The notes beneath the pieces were generated by a model, which saw only the letters and a program-made list of their open reading frames with translations, did no database searches and was not told where the DNA came from. A DNA stretch of 64,000 bases from Burkholderiaceae bacterium (GTDB lineage Bacteria; Pseudomonadota; Gammaproteobacteria; Burkholderiales; Burkholderiaceae_B), in assembly GCA_017983955.1 (NCBI GenBank), contig JAGOAJ010000014.1:28906-92905 (forward strand). The letters are read 5' to 3'. Position 1 is the first letter of the stretch; each line of letters begins with the position of its first letter. The position numbers and the translations under genes were made by a program. This document shows, in pieces, positions 26,143-38,000 of this stretch.

Positions 26143-28308
26143 ATGACAGAACGTACTTCATGCCAGCGACTCCAGGTCGCCACCGTGCTGCAACAGTTTA
26201 TTGAACAAGAAGCCCTACCCGGCACTGGCATAACATCTGATGTCTTCTGGTCGGGATTCGACGCCCTGGTCCACGACCTAAGCCCCAAGAATCGCCAGCT
26301 ACTGACCGAACGTACCCGTCTGCAATCGGAAATCAACGCTTGGTATCAGGCCAACCCCGGCCCCATACAAGATCAGGCCGCCTACCAGGCCTTCCTGCAC
26401 AAAATAGGCTATCTGCAAGACGCGCCAGCCAAGGTGGCCGTCAACACCACGAATATAGACACCGAAATCACCAGCCAGGCGGGTCCGCAGTTGGTCGTGC
26501 CTATCACCAACGCACGCTACGCCCTGAATGCCGCCAACGCTCGCTGGGGCAGCCTGTACGACGCCCTGTATGGCACCGATGCCATTGCCGAAGACGATGG
26601 CGCACAGCGCGCAGGCGGCTACAACCCCGTGCGTGGCGCTAAAGTCATCGTCTACGCCCGCCAGTTCCTGAACGACAGCCTGCCACTGGCCCAAGGCTCC
26701 CATACCGAGGCCCAGGCCTACACCGTCGTCGGCGGCGCATTACAAATCACGCTTAAAAACGGTCAGACCACCGGTTTGGCCAACCCCGCGCTATTTCTAG
26801 GCTGGCGCGGCGACGCCGCTGCACCCGAAGCGCTAGTCATACGCCACAACGGTCTTCACTTTGAAATCCAGATCGACAAAAACCACCCTATTGGTAAGCA
26901 AGACGACGCTGGCGTCAAAGACATACTGATGGAGTCCGCCCTGACCACCATCATGGATCTGGAAGACTCCATCGCCGCCGTCGATGCCGACGACAAAGTC
27001 CAGGCCTACCGCAACTGGCTGGGCCTGATGCAAGGCAACCTGACCGAAGAAGTCAGTAAAGGCGACAAGACCTTTACTCGCGCGCTGAACCCAGATCGCA
27101 GCTATGTGGACGCCAGTGGCCAAACCCACACCCTGCCTGGCCGTTCACTAATGTTCATACGTAACGTTGGCCACCTGATGACCAACCCAGCCATCCTGGA
27201 CGAACACGGCCAAGAAGTCCCCGAAGGCATCATGGACGCCGTCATCACCGCCCTGATCGCCAAACACGATCTACAACGTTCGGGTAACTCGCGCACCGGC
27301 TCCATGTACATCGTCAAGCCCAAAATGCACGGTCCCGTCGAAGTCGCCTTCGCCAGTGAACTGTTTGCCCGCACCGAAGCCCTGCTAGGCATGGCGCCCA
27401 ACACCCTGAAAATGGGCATCATGGACGAAGAGCGTCGCACCAGCGTCAACCTGAAAGCATGTATTGCCGCCGCCCACGAGCGCGTCGCCTTCATCAACAC
27501 TGGCTTCCTGGACCGCACCGGCGACGAAATGCACACCTCCATGCAAGCCGGCCCCATGGTACGCAAGGGCGACATGAAACGTAGCGCCTGGATAGACGCC
27601 TACGAACGCAACAACGTCCAAACCGGCCTGGAATGCGGCCTGCGTGGTCGCGCCCAAATCGGTAAAGGCATGTGGGCCATGCCCGACCTGATGGCCGATA
27701 TGCTGGTACAAAAAATTGGTCACCTGAAAGCCGGCGGCAACACAGCCTGGGTCCCATCGCCCACCGCTGCCACCTTGCATGCCCTGCACTACCATCAAGT
27801 CGATGTACAGGAAATCCAGCGCGGCATGGAAGGCCAGCACCAAGACCTGCTGGGCAGCGTCCTGACCATCCCCGTCGCCACCGACACCAACTGGTCAGCC
27901 CAGGAAATCCAGGAAGAACTGGACAACAACGCCCAAGGCATACTGGGTTACGTCGTGCGCTGGATAGACCAGGGCGTAGGCTGTTCTAAGGTGCCAGACA
28001 TCCACAACGTAGGCCTGATGGAAGACCGCGCCACCCTGCGCATTTCCAGCCAGCACATGGCCAACTGGCTGCTGCACAAGATAGTCACCAAGGAACAGGT
28101 CACAGAAACCATGCAGCGTATGGCCGCCGTAGTAGATGGCCAAAACGCAGGCGACCCGCTGTACCGCCCCATGGCAGGCAACTTCGACACATCGGCTGCC
28201 TACAAAGCCGCGTGCGATCTGGTCTTCAAAGGCCTGGAACAGCCCAACGGCTACACCGAGCCGCTGCTGCACCAATGGCGTTTGGCACTAAAGGCTGACA
28301 GCAAGTAA
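26143..28308 (+). CDS. glcB: Malate synthase G
   Basis: Condenses glyoxylate with acetyl-CoA to malate. Protein of 721 residues, the standard GlcB length. Recognised segments are [48 protein letters not shown] (metal/CoA region), [42 protein letters not shown] and [24 protein letters not shown] precedes the ATG. Placed after uraD-allA and hyi it drains the glyoxylate produced from ureides. A strong terminator follows. Confidence 0.96.
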   Translation: MTERTSCQRLQVATVLQQFIEQEALPGTGITSDVFWSGFDALVHDLSPKNRQLLTERTRLQSEINAWYQANPGPIQDQAAYQAFLHKIGYLQDAPAKVAVNTTNIDTEITSQAGPQLVVPITNARYALNAANARWGSLYDALYGTDAIAEDDGAQRAGGYNPVRGAKVIVYARQFLNDSLPLAQGSHTEAQAYTVVGGALQITLKNGQTTGLANPALFLGWRGDAAAPEALVIRHNGLHFEIQIDKNHPIGKQDDAGVKDILMESALTTIMDLEDSIAAVDADDKVQAYRNWLGLMQGNLTEEVSKGDKTFTRALNPDRSYVDASGQTHTLPGRSLMFIRNVGHLMTNPAILDEHGQEVPEGIMDAVITALIAKHDLQRSGNSRTGSMYIVKPKMHGPVEVAFASELFARTEALLGMAPNTLKMGIMDEERRTSVNLKACIAAAHERVAFINTGFLDRTGDEMHTSMQAGPMVRKGDMKRSAWIDAYERNNVQTGLECGLRGRAQIGKGMWAMPDLMADMLVQKIGHLKAGGNTAWVPSPTAATLHALHYHQVDVQEIQRGMEGQHQDLLGSVLTIPVATDTNWSAQEIQEELDNNAQGILGYVVRWIDQGVGCSKVPDIHNVGLMEDRATLRISSQHMANWLLHKIVTKEQVTETMQRMAAVVDGQNAGDPLYRPMAGNFDTSAAYKAACDLVFKGLEQPNGYTEPLLHQWRLALKADSK

Positions 28309-28341
28309 TACTGCGTTAGCGGTATTGGTTGAGATGGTTGT

Positions 28342-28380
28342 AAATATCCGCCACTGGTGTTGCTAGTGGCGGATATTTTT
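28342..28380 (+). terminator. Rho-independent terminator after glcB
   Basis: Perfect 14-bp stem AAATATCCGCCACT / AGTGGCGGATATTT with a 9-nt loop and TTTTT at its end, 33 bp after the glcB stop. Confidence 0.8.
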
Positions 28381-28430
28381 ATGGGTGACGGTGTTTATGT
28401 TTCTTATGGACTAACCATCGATACATAAGC

Positions 28431-28481
28431 TTGGAGTTTGCACACATCACGACTACAATTGTGGTAAACCATACTTAAGTA
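28431..28481 (+). promoter_or_regulatory. Promoter and palindromic operators of the toxin-antitoxin pair
   Basis: A sigma70-like pair TTGGAG (28431-28436), 17-bp spacer and TACAAT (28454-28459). The -10 overlaps a perfect palindrome ACAATTGT (28455-28462), and a second palindrome TACTTAAGTA follows at 28472-28481. Palindromes over the -10 and start region are where antitoxins normally bind to repress their own operon. GGAGG follows at 28486-28490. Confidence 0.55.
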
Positions 28482-28495
28482 AATCGGAGGTTGAA

Positions 28496-28729
28496 ATGAG
28501 CACCGTTTCCGTACGTATCGATGAAAAATTGGTCGCCTCTGCACGATCTGCTGCCAAAGCAGAGTTCCGCACTGTACAAGGGCAGGTCGAGTTCTGGGCC
28601 AAGGTAGGGCGCGCCGCACTTGATAACCCGGATCTGCCTGCTTCCTTTATTGCTGAAAGCCTGATCAGCATGGGCGAACCCAGGGAAGAAAGCACCCCAT
28701 TCGTGCCGCGATCAGGCGCTAAAGCATGA
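28496..28729 (+). CDS. ParD-like antitoxin of a type II toxin-antitoxin system
   Basis: Protein of 77 residues. The N-terminal STVSVRIDEKLVASARSAAK looks like the beta strand and first helix of a ribbon-helix-helix DNA-binding fold, followed by RTVQGQVEFWAKVGRAALDNPDLP, typical of ParD-like antitoxins. The C-terminal part is polar and probably wraps the toxin. Good GGAGG site 5 bp before the ATG. It overlaps the downstream toxin gene by 4 bp. Confidence 0.85.
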   Translation: MSTVSVRIDEKLVASARSAAKAEFRTVQGQVEFWAKVGRAALDNPDLPASFIAESLISMGEPREESTPFVPRSGAKA

Positions 28730-29004
28730 GCTGGGAAGTTTTGCAGACTCGACGCTTTGCACGAGCCTACAAGAAACTTTTCGATAATCTCATCCCTGAT
28801 GTCGACGCCGCAATCAGTACCGTCGCTAAAAACTCAGAAATTGGCGATAAGAAAAAGGGCGACCTTGCAGAACTATGGGTTTACCAGTTTCGTATCCATG
28901 GCCAACTTTACTTGCTAGGCTATACCCGGGATGGCCAAGTACGACTAATCTACCTAGAAGCCGTTGGCCCTCATGAAAATTTCTACCGCGACCTTAAGCG
29001 TTGA
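28726..29004 (+). CDS. RelE/ParE-family toxin
   Basis: Protein of 92 residues with the RelE/ParE pattern: RFARAYKKLFDNL helices, a central ELWVYQFRIHGQLYLLGY strand pair and the terminal LIYLEAVGPHENFYRDLKR. This subgroup pairs with ParD-like antitoxins. Whether it cleaves ribosome-bound mRNA or poisons gyrase cannot be told from sequence. ATGA overlap with the antitoxin gives coupling. The pair sits between glcB and the adhesin gene, a common place for a mobile TA cassette. Confidence 0.85.
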   Translation: MSWEVLQTRRFARAYKKLFDNLIPDVDAAISTVAKNSEIGDKKKGDLAELWVYQFRIHGQLYLLGYTRDGQVRLIYLEAVGPHENFYRDLKR

Positions 29005-29025
29005 CTGGCCTAAGTAAAAACACAT

Positions 29026-29072
29026 AAAAATAATGCCGCAACACCCAGGCCTAAGCTTGGGTGTTGCGGCAT
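29026..29072 (-). terminator. Rho-independent terminator of the adhesin gene
   Basis: Perfect 15-bp stem, arms ATGCCGCAACACCCA and TGGGTGTTGCGGCAT, followed on the minus strand by the T-rich ATTATTTTTATG. It lies 17 bp beyond the adhesin stop and also separates it from the convergent toxin gene. Confidence 0.85.
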
Positions 29073-29088
29073 ATCGATGCACTAGGGT

Positions 29089-32000
29089 TTATTGAGTATC
29101 AGTCGCTAACTTCCCTTGCTGTATCAGATCGTTGATCAACTGATTTTGCTGACTGTGGTCCATGTCTGCAAGCGCTGACGCGGAAGCGCCATTGCTATCG
29201 CCAGCAGATGCAGTTGCTACACCGCTGTCATCTAACAGGCTGTCTATGGACTGGGAGTCGGCGTCGTCAATTAGCAGGCCATCAACATGAAAGTCTTTAG
29301 TGATATGGACTTCTACTTCCTGACCTGTGCTAGTTTTCCCTGTGTAAACATCATACTCATCGCTAGACTTGTCAGTATCGAACTTCCAATCGTCATCCTT
29401 AAACGAGACCTTATCACCCTCATCAGCCTTGATCGCAAGGATGTTGCGGTGGTCAGTCATGCTAAAGACATCATCAGCGCCTAGTTCAGATATCGTGTGG
29501 TTATACCCAGGCTCCGTCAGATCAAAGGTTTCAATATTACTGATTTTGCCTGCTGTATCGTCATCAGAAAAATCCAGATCCTCACCAAAGCGCAACCAGA
29601 CTGTGTCATCACCTTTGCCACCATCTAGTAGGCCACCGTCGTACAACAACGTATCGTCGCCGCTGGTAGCGGGCTGATCGAAAATGCTAAGGTCAAACTC
29701 GCCTGTTTTGCTGTCAGACGGTTGTCCGCCACCAGTTTCAACCGTTTCCACTGTGACGATAACTTTGCCATTTTCAGTATCAACGCCAGCTGCCTGTATA
29801 AAGCCCAATTTGTCGGCGTCGGACTGGCTTAAACCGGACAAGGTGTAAACGTCGTTCCCCGCGTCGTAATGAAAGTTGCTGCCCTTCATATCAAACAATT
29901 GGCCGTCCACATAGAACGCTGCGTGTTCGCCCAGACCTTTAAGCGTCACCGTAATGGTTTCAACCGACTCATCAGTCTCACCGGCCTTTTGATCATCCTT
30001 CATGACAATATTCAGATTCAACTGAATAATGTCACCTTCCTTGCCAAAGGCAGGGGCAGGGTTGAAGGACAGTATGCCGTCGGCCATAGGATTGACTACC
30101 AAATCGAATTTATTTGATGTCCCCCAGGTTTCCTTGCCCTTTTCACCAGACAGTACAGAAAGCTCAATGTCGCTTAATGTGCCGCTCCAGTTCTGCGGCG
30201 GCAGCACGAAAATTTCAGGCAGTTTTCCATCAGCAGTTAATGGAATCATCCAGGAGTTACTGCCCTCGCCACCAGCGTTACCTGCCAACACTAAAGTACC
30301 TGAAGCGTCTTTAACATAAACCAGGAAACCGTTAGGCAGGTTTTTCAACATGGCAGCCAAGGCTTGCTCGGAACCATCGCCGTCAATCAGGCCTGCATCC
30401 TTAATACCTAGCTGTATGGCACCTACTATGCCACCATCTTGGTTTTCATTGCCAATGACAACGTTGGCCACCCAGTCACCGCTCTCATTTTCGTGACCGA
30501 TACTAAGGTCATACCCATTGTTGACGGCCTCAAGAGCGCCGGTACCCGATCCCTTGCCAGTCTCCCAAGAGTTAGGATCTGGACGAATATCGCCGGCTTC
30601 CTGATTTTGTACCCAAGCATCGATAGCTAACAAACCGTCTTTGAACTCCTGGCCGTCAGCTGGTGTGTACACTAAGTCGACGCCATGCGGTGCTGTTGAA
30701 CCCACTGGAAGATCGATAACATAATATTCACCAGGCGCAAGGCCCAACGCATTATCCGCCTCAACCGTCTGCAGCGTCAGCGTATTGCCGTCAGCGTCTT
30801 TCAAGATTCCGCCGTTTAGCCCATTGCTTTCATCCAGCTTAATGTACAGCTGATCACCCAAGGTAGTAGGCCCATCGTGTGGACTGGTGATGTTAAGCGT
30901 AATCGCTACATCCCGACCTTCCTGGGCTGCGTCTTTGGTGGGCTTGCCAGTGTCATCCGCTGCCGAGAAAACCACTTCGATCACTGCAGGATCAGTCACT
31001 GGGATTATTGGGATGTCAGCGCCTTCGACCTTGCCTTGGCCACTAATACCGCTAGGCAATGTGGCGGTAAGGGTTGCGTCAAATACAAAATCCCCATGGT
31101 TGTCGTTGAAGTTAAGCGGCGGGGTAACGACAATATCATCCAGCAGGTCATTCAACGCATCCTGACCACCTTTGCCGCTGATGATCCATACCTCCTTACC
31201 GTCGATGACAGTCGGCGTGAGGTCGACTCCTTTGTAGCTAACTTGCGCATCCTTGGGCAACGTCAGTACCACTGTGAAATTAGCGTCTGCTTGATCGACT
31301 GTTCCCGTGAAGGCATCGCTAAGTTTAAAACCTGTATCTTCAGTCCCGGTAAAGTCGGGATTCTGCTCAAAATCCACAGTGACATCCGCGGGTGTAGATC
31401 CACCAGTGCCAAATTCGGTCGATAGATTCCAGTTGCCCTTATCGGTTTTGATTTCCGTTTGACTGGTGTCGCTGTTCTTGTCTTGCGTCACTACGGTAAT
31501 GCTAATAGGAAGGTCTTTAAGACTGCCATTTAACTGGTCACCAGCAGTAAACTGCACTTGCCCATGAATGGGGCCAGTGAATTTGGCATGCTCACTTTCA
31601 GAAATTGAAATTATCCATTTCCCATCGCCCAAATAGGTTGCTTGGCCAATAGTTACGCCGTCAACCGTCAAGCCATCAACCAGCATACCGTTGGGCACGC
31701 CCTCGATAATCACTTGGGTGAACTGCTCACTGCCGTCATAATCCGGCTGGTTATCTGCGTTTCCATCGGGCAGCTTCTCCAAAGTGATATTGACACTAAC
31801 TTTTCCACCTTGAGTCAGGACAAAGCCATCCGTGGCATTACCCGTTACGCCATCTCCTGTAACGCTACCTAAGGTTAGCTCCACCTCGTCAGTGACCGGC
31901 GTGACAGTCAAGGTATGGCTGCCGTCCTTTTCCTGCATGACAGGTGTTTGGCTACCGTCATTGGACTTGTCAGTAATTTCGTACTTCAGCTCAAAGGACG

Positions 32001-35000
32001 GATTTTCTTGATTCGGCAAGTTGCTGGCAAAGTTATCCCCGACCTTGGCATAGACGTTATCAATCTGCTGACCACTCAGTTCATAGTAATCAACATCATT
32101 ACCATCGCCATCTTGCTTAGTAACCTTCACTAACTCCCCAGTAGCAAGCGCTTCAGCAAACGTCTTATTACCCAAGAATAAGGTGAAGTCCTTGTCATCC
32201 ACATCGGACGCCTTAATCCAAACAGTAGTCAGCTCTTCGTTGGTATCGCCGTGGTTATTCCCGATACTAAAGTCCAGCTTGCTACGCTGATCCTCGACCA
32301 CGGTAGAACCTGTAGTCATATCGGACTCTGGCGATGGCGTAATATTTACATCCCACTCCTGCGGCTTTCCAGTCAATGAATCGCCATCGTTTTCCGTAGT
32401 GATGGCAGTCAACTGACCTGGCAGCTTGCCGCTGTAATGCTCAGGCACTTTGATTTTGACTTCTTTCAACTGATCTGCGGTGAACGTCCACTCGCGCTTG
32501 TCGCCTTCGCCGCCCATAAAGGTTGCACCTTCAACGGTGAAGCCATCAGGCAAGCCGCTGATCCTGTAGGTCAACGTTTCAGAACCATCGTTATCGTGCA
32601 TTTTGGTATTAGCCGTATCCACGATATCAGACAGCTTAATGGTATTACCGCCACCATCCAGTGCTGCCTCGGTAAATGTCACCTTGTCATTAAATACGAC
32701 ATCGACCTCGTCAGCCACGCCATCCACGCGTACCGTTATCTTCTGTGATTCTGTAAATCCACTTTTATCTGTGACGCCACCTATCGTATCCACAGATTCA
32801 GCTTTTACAGTCAAGTCGAAGTCTTGATTGCTATTGTGTGGCGGCTTAACGGTTAATGGCGCATTACTATCGAAATTGTCGATACGAGCAACACCATCAA
32901 TAACCTCTACAACGTGACCGTTATAGATCAATATCGCGCCAGTCGGTATCCCGCTAATTTCGATGTTAAAGCTTTCCGAAGAATCGGCGCTGCTGGGACG
33001 AATAATCAGCGGGATATCGGTATCTTCCTTGCCATGCGCTCCGCCTATGCCCAAAGTAACGTGATCGGCAATGGGGGCAATAAAAATGCCTTCAAGCGTG
33101 GCATTGCCAGATATGGCTTCTGATGTTGCTCCTGTATCAGGATCAGTATCGACAGTTTTTGCTTGAACTCCGATCTCGAATTTACCTGACACATTCGGTG
33201 GTCCCTGGAATTTAACGGTATGCAAATACTCCATTGGGATTTCAACAGGATCCGTGCCGTTATAGGTCAGGGTAATGGTCTTGCCGTTGCCGTCGACATA
33301 ACTAAACTTGGAACCCGCAGCAGTTTCATTTTTAAACCCATCCACGAGAACCGGTGTAAGTAAGGCAAACGTGTTCTCAGTGCCGCCGTCTGCCGACTCG
33401 GGATTAAGTGAGCCCTCTTCTGGCTTACCGTCCTGATTAAACCAGCCATCTTTCAAGTTAAAGTCTTTGCCTGCACCCTGACCGCTTACATTCAAGGCAA
33501 ACCACAGGTCTTCTTGACCGCCGACGCCAGTGGAATAATCGTGGCCTTTGGTCATGGTCAGATCATCAACCCCATCGCCGTCGGAATCGACACCGACTTT
33601 TTCTGCCTGCGGTGTAACTGTTACTTTAAGCGGCACATCGGTCTTGATGTTCGTATCAGTGATCGACTCGCCATTAACAACCTTTGTATCCTCGGTGGTA
33701 ACGTCAACCTTAAATGTCACGTCCTTACTGCTGTGTGCTGGGGGTGTAACAGTCCAGTTGGCGTAGTCGCCGAGGTTGACACCGCCGACACTCGGCGGCA
33801 GCGTATATGTAGTGCCGCCGACCTCATCTGGCGCAATTACGTTCCCGGCACCATCCTTAACTATCCAGTCGACAGGCACACCCTTAATCGCAAAGTGGTT
33901 GATTTTCTCGCTGCCATCCGTATCTGTCAGTGCGACGTTTGCCAGGAACCTGATAGCAGAGTCTTCCTTGCCAGTAACACCACCCACGGAGATATCGCCG
34001 GCGATGGGATTCACGTACAAGTTAAGCGTGACATCGCTTTCTGTAACCAGAGTAGTATGTTCAGGGTTATCGCCATCCCTATCCTGGGCGTTCAGCGTAA
34101 CTTTGATACCGTTCAAATCACCACTGAAATCCTTGGTACCGCCTATCTTGATGTCGCCAAAGCCTTTTTCATTTGCGCTTAAGCCACCCTGTTGAATATC
34201 TATGCTGGCGCCAGCCTTAAGGACCTGGCCATTAACCAGGATATCTTGACCAGTCTCGTTCTTAATGGTGACCCAGCGTCTCTCACTACCATCCAGATCC
34301 TCGAACTGTGCGTTCAACACATCCTTCAGGTTAAGAACGTTATCCTCGTCAATAACAAAGGTGCCTGTCTTACCTAACGTTGAGTCTGTTTCGCTGGCCG
34401 CTATCGTCAAGGTCACATCATCAGTCACAGCAAGTACCTGAACATCGACTATGGCTGTGGATGTCGCTCCTGGGATATTGGGTAGCGGGTTGCCACTATC
34501 ATCCACTTCGTAGCTGGTGACGCTGACGGTGACTTTAATATTTACATGGCTGTCTTTAGGGGGATTGACTCTAAGCGCCTCATATTCAGCCTGAGTCATA
34601 CGCAGGATGGATGGGTCAGCAGAGTCAACAGCCTGCGTGGTGTGGGATATATGGCCACCCTCTTCTATGATCAGGATCTTAATGTCGCTGCCGCCGTTAG
34701 CGACCACGTTGCCATTCGCATCCAATAGCTGCGCACCGCTAGGAATCCCCTTTAGGGTAATCACACCTAAACGCTCTGGGTTATCGCATGGGAGATCACC
34801 ATTATGGTCAGTACCATCAGTAACCACCGGTGCAGCCAGCCCTAACAGAATACTGACATCTTCATCGGTTCCGGTCGTGTTGCCATCCAGCTTGGGCTTA
34901 TCAGCCACAGGCGTAATTTCAAAATTCAATGTGGCACTATCTTTCAGGCCTGCTTCGCCATTGATACTAGGCTCTTGGATGGTGTAGGTAATTTCAGGTA

Positions 35001-38000
35001 CTTTTCCCGAATAGTTTTCTTTAGGCGTAAAGACATAGTTGCCGTCTTTATCCATAGAAAAGGTACCTATACCGCCAATATCAACTTCTGTGCCATCTGC
35101 AGGGTACTCGGTAGGGTCCCCTTCAATTTTGAAGTTGGTAACTTCCAACGTAGTAGGTCCGTCACCGTCATCAGGGTTGCTATCGTTGTTCAGGACATTA
35201 CCCGTACTGGACTTTTGATTAGGATCTGCAGGGTTGGGTAGGTCTTCGTAAAACGTCACAAGATCGTCGTTAGCTACAGGTGCGTCGTTAGTGCCATTAA
35301 CCGTCACTATGATGGGCTGGTCAGCCCAGGCACCATGCTCGTCCTGCACACGGGCAGTAAACTCTTCTTTGGGATTATCCCCATCCTTCAAAGATTGGGT
35401 GGCTGTACGAGTATTGTCTAGCTCGTAAGTCCACTTGCCATCCTTAGTCAGGGTCAGCCAACCGTATTTACCGTTGATTTTTGTCCCGCCGTTATCAGCC
35501 GACTCAACCATTTGACCGGGTTTGGCCTGTAAGCTCCAGGTCGCGGTAGCGTCATCGTCAGCATCACTGGATGTCAGAGTGCCGCCTGTTGTAGGAGTAC
35601 CTGGCTCTGCGAGCCCCTTATCATCATGCCCAGACTCTGTGACCTCACCCATGGCGGCGGTACTATTGGATGTGATTTCAGGCGCATCATTCGTACCCGT
35701 AACAGTAATTGTCAGAGTGGTATCGACCGTAGCGCCATCCCCGTCGTTGACGACATAGGTAAACACTTCGTCGTAACCTTTACCCGCCGCCAGATGGTTG
35801 GCCTTATCGTTATCCAACGTGTACTCGTAGCTACCGTCAGGCTGCATGACCAGCGTGCCGTACTTGCCTTGCAAAGTCAGAACACCATCCGTGTTTTCAG
35901 CCGAGTTGGCGCCCTGCTTCACGTCAGTGATTGTCAGCGTGTCAGAGTCAATGTCCGTATCTTTGCCCGGACCAGCAGTACCCTCGACATGGCCAGTCAA
36001 TACATTACCCGTGGCTACTGATTTTCCGGGTTCATCAGTATTGCCGCCCTGCTTCACACCTTCTTCTTTAACGGAGTTTTCGTCTGCTACCAGTACTGGC
36101 GCATCATTGGTACCTTCGACCGTGACAGTGATTGGCTGCTCGGCCCACGCACCATGTTCGTCTTGAACACGAGCAACAAAGACTTCAGTGTCTCTGTCCT
36201 TATTGTTCAACTGCTGGGTTATATCAGCGTCGTTATCCAGCGTATAGGTCCACTTGCCTGTGGCGGGGTCCAGCGTAATAGACCCGTACTTGCCCTTCAG
36301 GCTCAACACATCCTGACCACCAGCATCTCTTAGGCTCCAGGTTAACGTAGCATTGTCATCTACATCAGTGGCAACCAATGTACCGTTAGCTTCTGGCGTG
36401 CCAGGCTCTGGAGTACCATCATTTTTGTCACCACTTTCTTTGACCGTACCAGCCGCTTGCGTTTTATCGCCATCTATTACTGGCGTATCGTTAGTGCCTG
36501 TAATGGTAATGGTGATTACCTGTTCGTCCGTAGCTCCAGCGCTGTCAGTCACAATGACAGTAATGGTGTCAGTAGCGGTATCGCCTTTAGCCAAGTGAGC
36601 GGCCTTGCCATTATCTAGCGTATATACCCATGCGCCTTTGTCGTTAATAGTCAGCTTGCCATAAGCGCCCTGACCATCGCCCTTGGCCGTCCAAGTGTGG
36701 GTGTCAGTAGTGTCAGCATCATCCCAAACCAGCGTGCCGGACGTGGTGGGATCAGCAGCATCTTCGGTAACCGCACCTGTCACGTCACTCACTGTCTCAT
36801 CAATAATAGGTGCGTCGTTAGTACCCTGGATAGTAATGGTAACGGTCTGATCAACTGTGCCACCGTTGCCATCGCTGACGCTGATGATGTATTTCTGCTC
36901 TAGTGCTTCACCTGCACCCAAGTGGTCAATATCATTGTCATCAACCTCAAACGTCCAACTGATGGTTTTATCCGGATTCAAGACAGCGACTAGCGTCCCT
37001 AAGAACGGCGGCTTGCCCGGATCAGGCTGAGGCGTAGTAATTATCGTATGGGTATCGCTATCATCAGCATCAGCAAATGTAATGACGCCTTCTTTTTTAT
37101 GCGTAATGATATTTTCATCAGGATCCAGGTCCTTCACTTCCGTGATTGTGGCGGCATCGTCCGTGCCATCTACATTAATCACAGGCGCATCATTCGTACC
37201 CGTCACCGTAATCGTCAGTGTGGCCTCATCAAACCCACCATCGCCGTCACTAATCTTGTAGGTAACTTTCGTAGTAGTGCTTTCACCATCAGCCAGGTAA
37301 TCAAAGTCCTTGCCCGGTTCAAAGGTATAGCTACCGTCAGGGTTAATCGTGAACGTACCACCACCCTTACCATCATCACCATTGACACCCGTAATCGGCT
37401 TACCAGCCGACACCTTGTCGCCATCAGCATTGGTAATTTCAGTCACCGTCAGCTTGTCGCCATCGGGGTCAACGTCTGCACCCTTGCCATCATTGTCACC
37501 CGACAGCACATTACCCGTAACCACGGTATTTTCTTCTGTTGTATTGACGTCATCTTCCGCAACAGGCGGCGGGTTATGGGTGGTCCACGTAAAGGGCAGG
37601 TCTACGCTGGAACCATAAGGATCAGTAGCCGTAATAACAACCTTGTAAACACCATCGCCACCAGGCCCCCCCTGGCTGGCAGAGCTATCCAGCTTGCCTT
37701 CAATAATCCCGGTTATTGGATTTAGCGTCAGGCCTGGTGGCAGGCCGGTAGCGGTAAACGTCAACTCATGACCATCGGGATCGGTAAAGTGTTGACCCAC
37801 GTTCAGGCCTTCCACCATATCGCTGTCGTCGTTGATCTGATCCAGCAAACCGGCGGCGCTCAGGGCGCTGCCAGTCAATTCAGGCGCGCGGTTGGAACCA
37901 ACACCACCCAAGCGGATTTCTTCGGTACGTGGGTAGGTGGGGCGTGGGTATTCCAGGCCCAGGGGGGTGGTTAGCTCCAGGACGGCGGCGATGCGGGTAA

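Noticed and set aside
33514-34182. Plus-strand open frame of 222 codons inside the adhesin gene, and many similar ones between 29287 and 38320
   Set aside because: They are shadows of the repetitive, strongly biased adhesin codons, with no recognisable domain and no ribosome sites.
35270-37560. Regularly spaced repeated DNA that could suggest a CRISPR array
   Set aside because: Period is over 300 bp, copies are diverged, and the sequence codes for VCBS repeats ending GTNDAPV.
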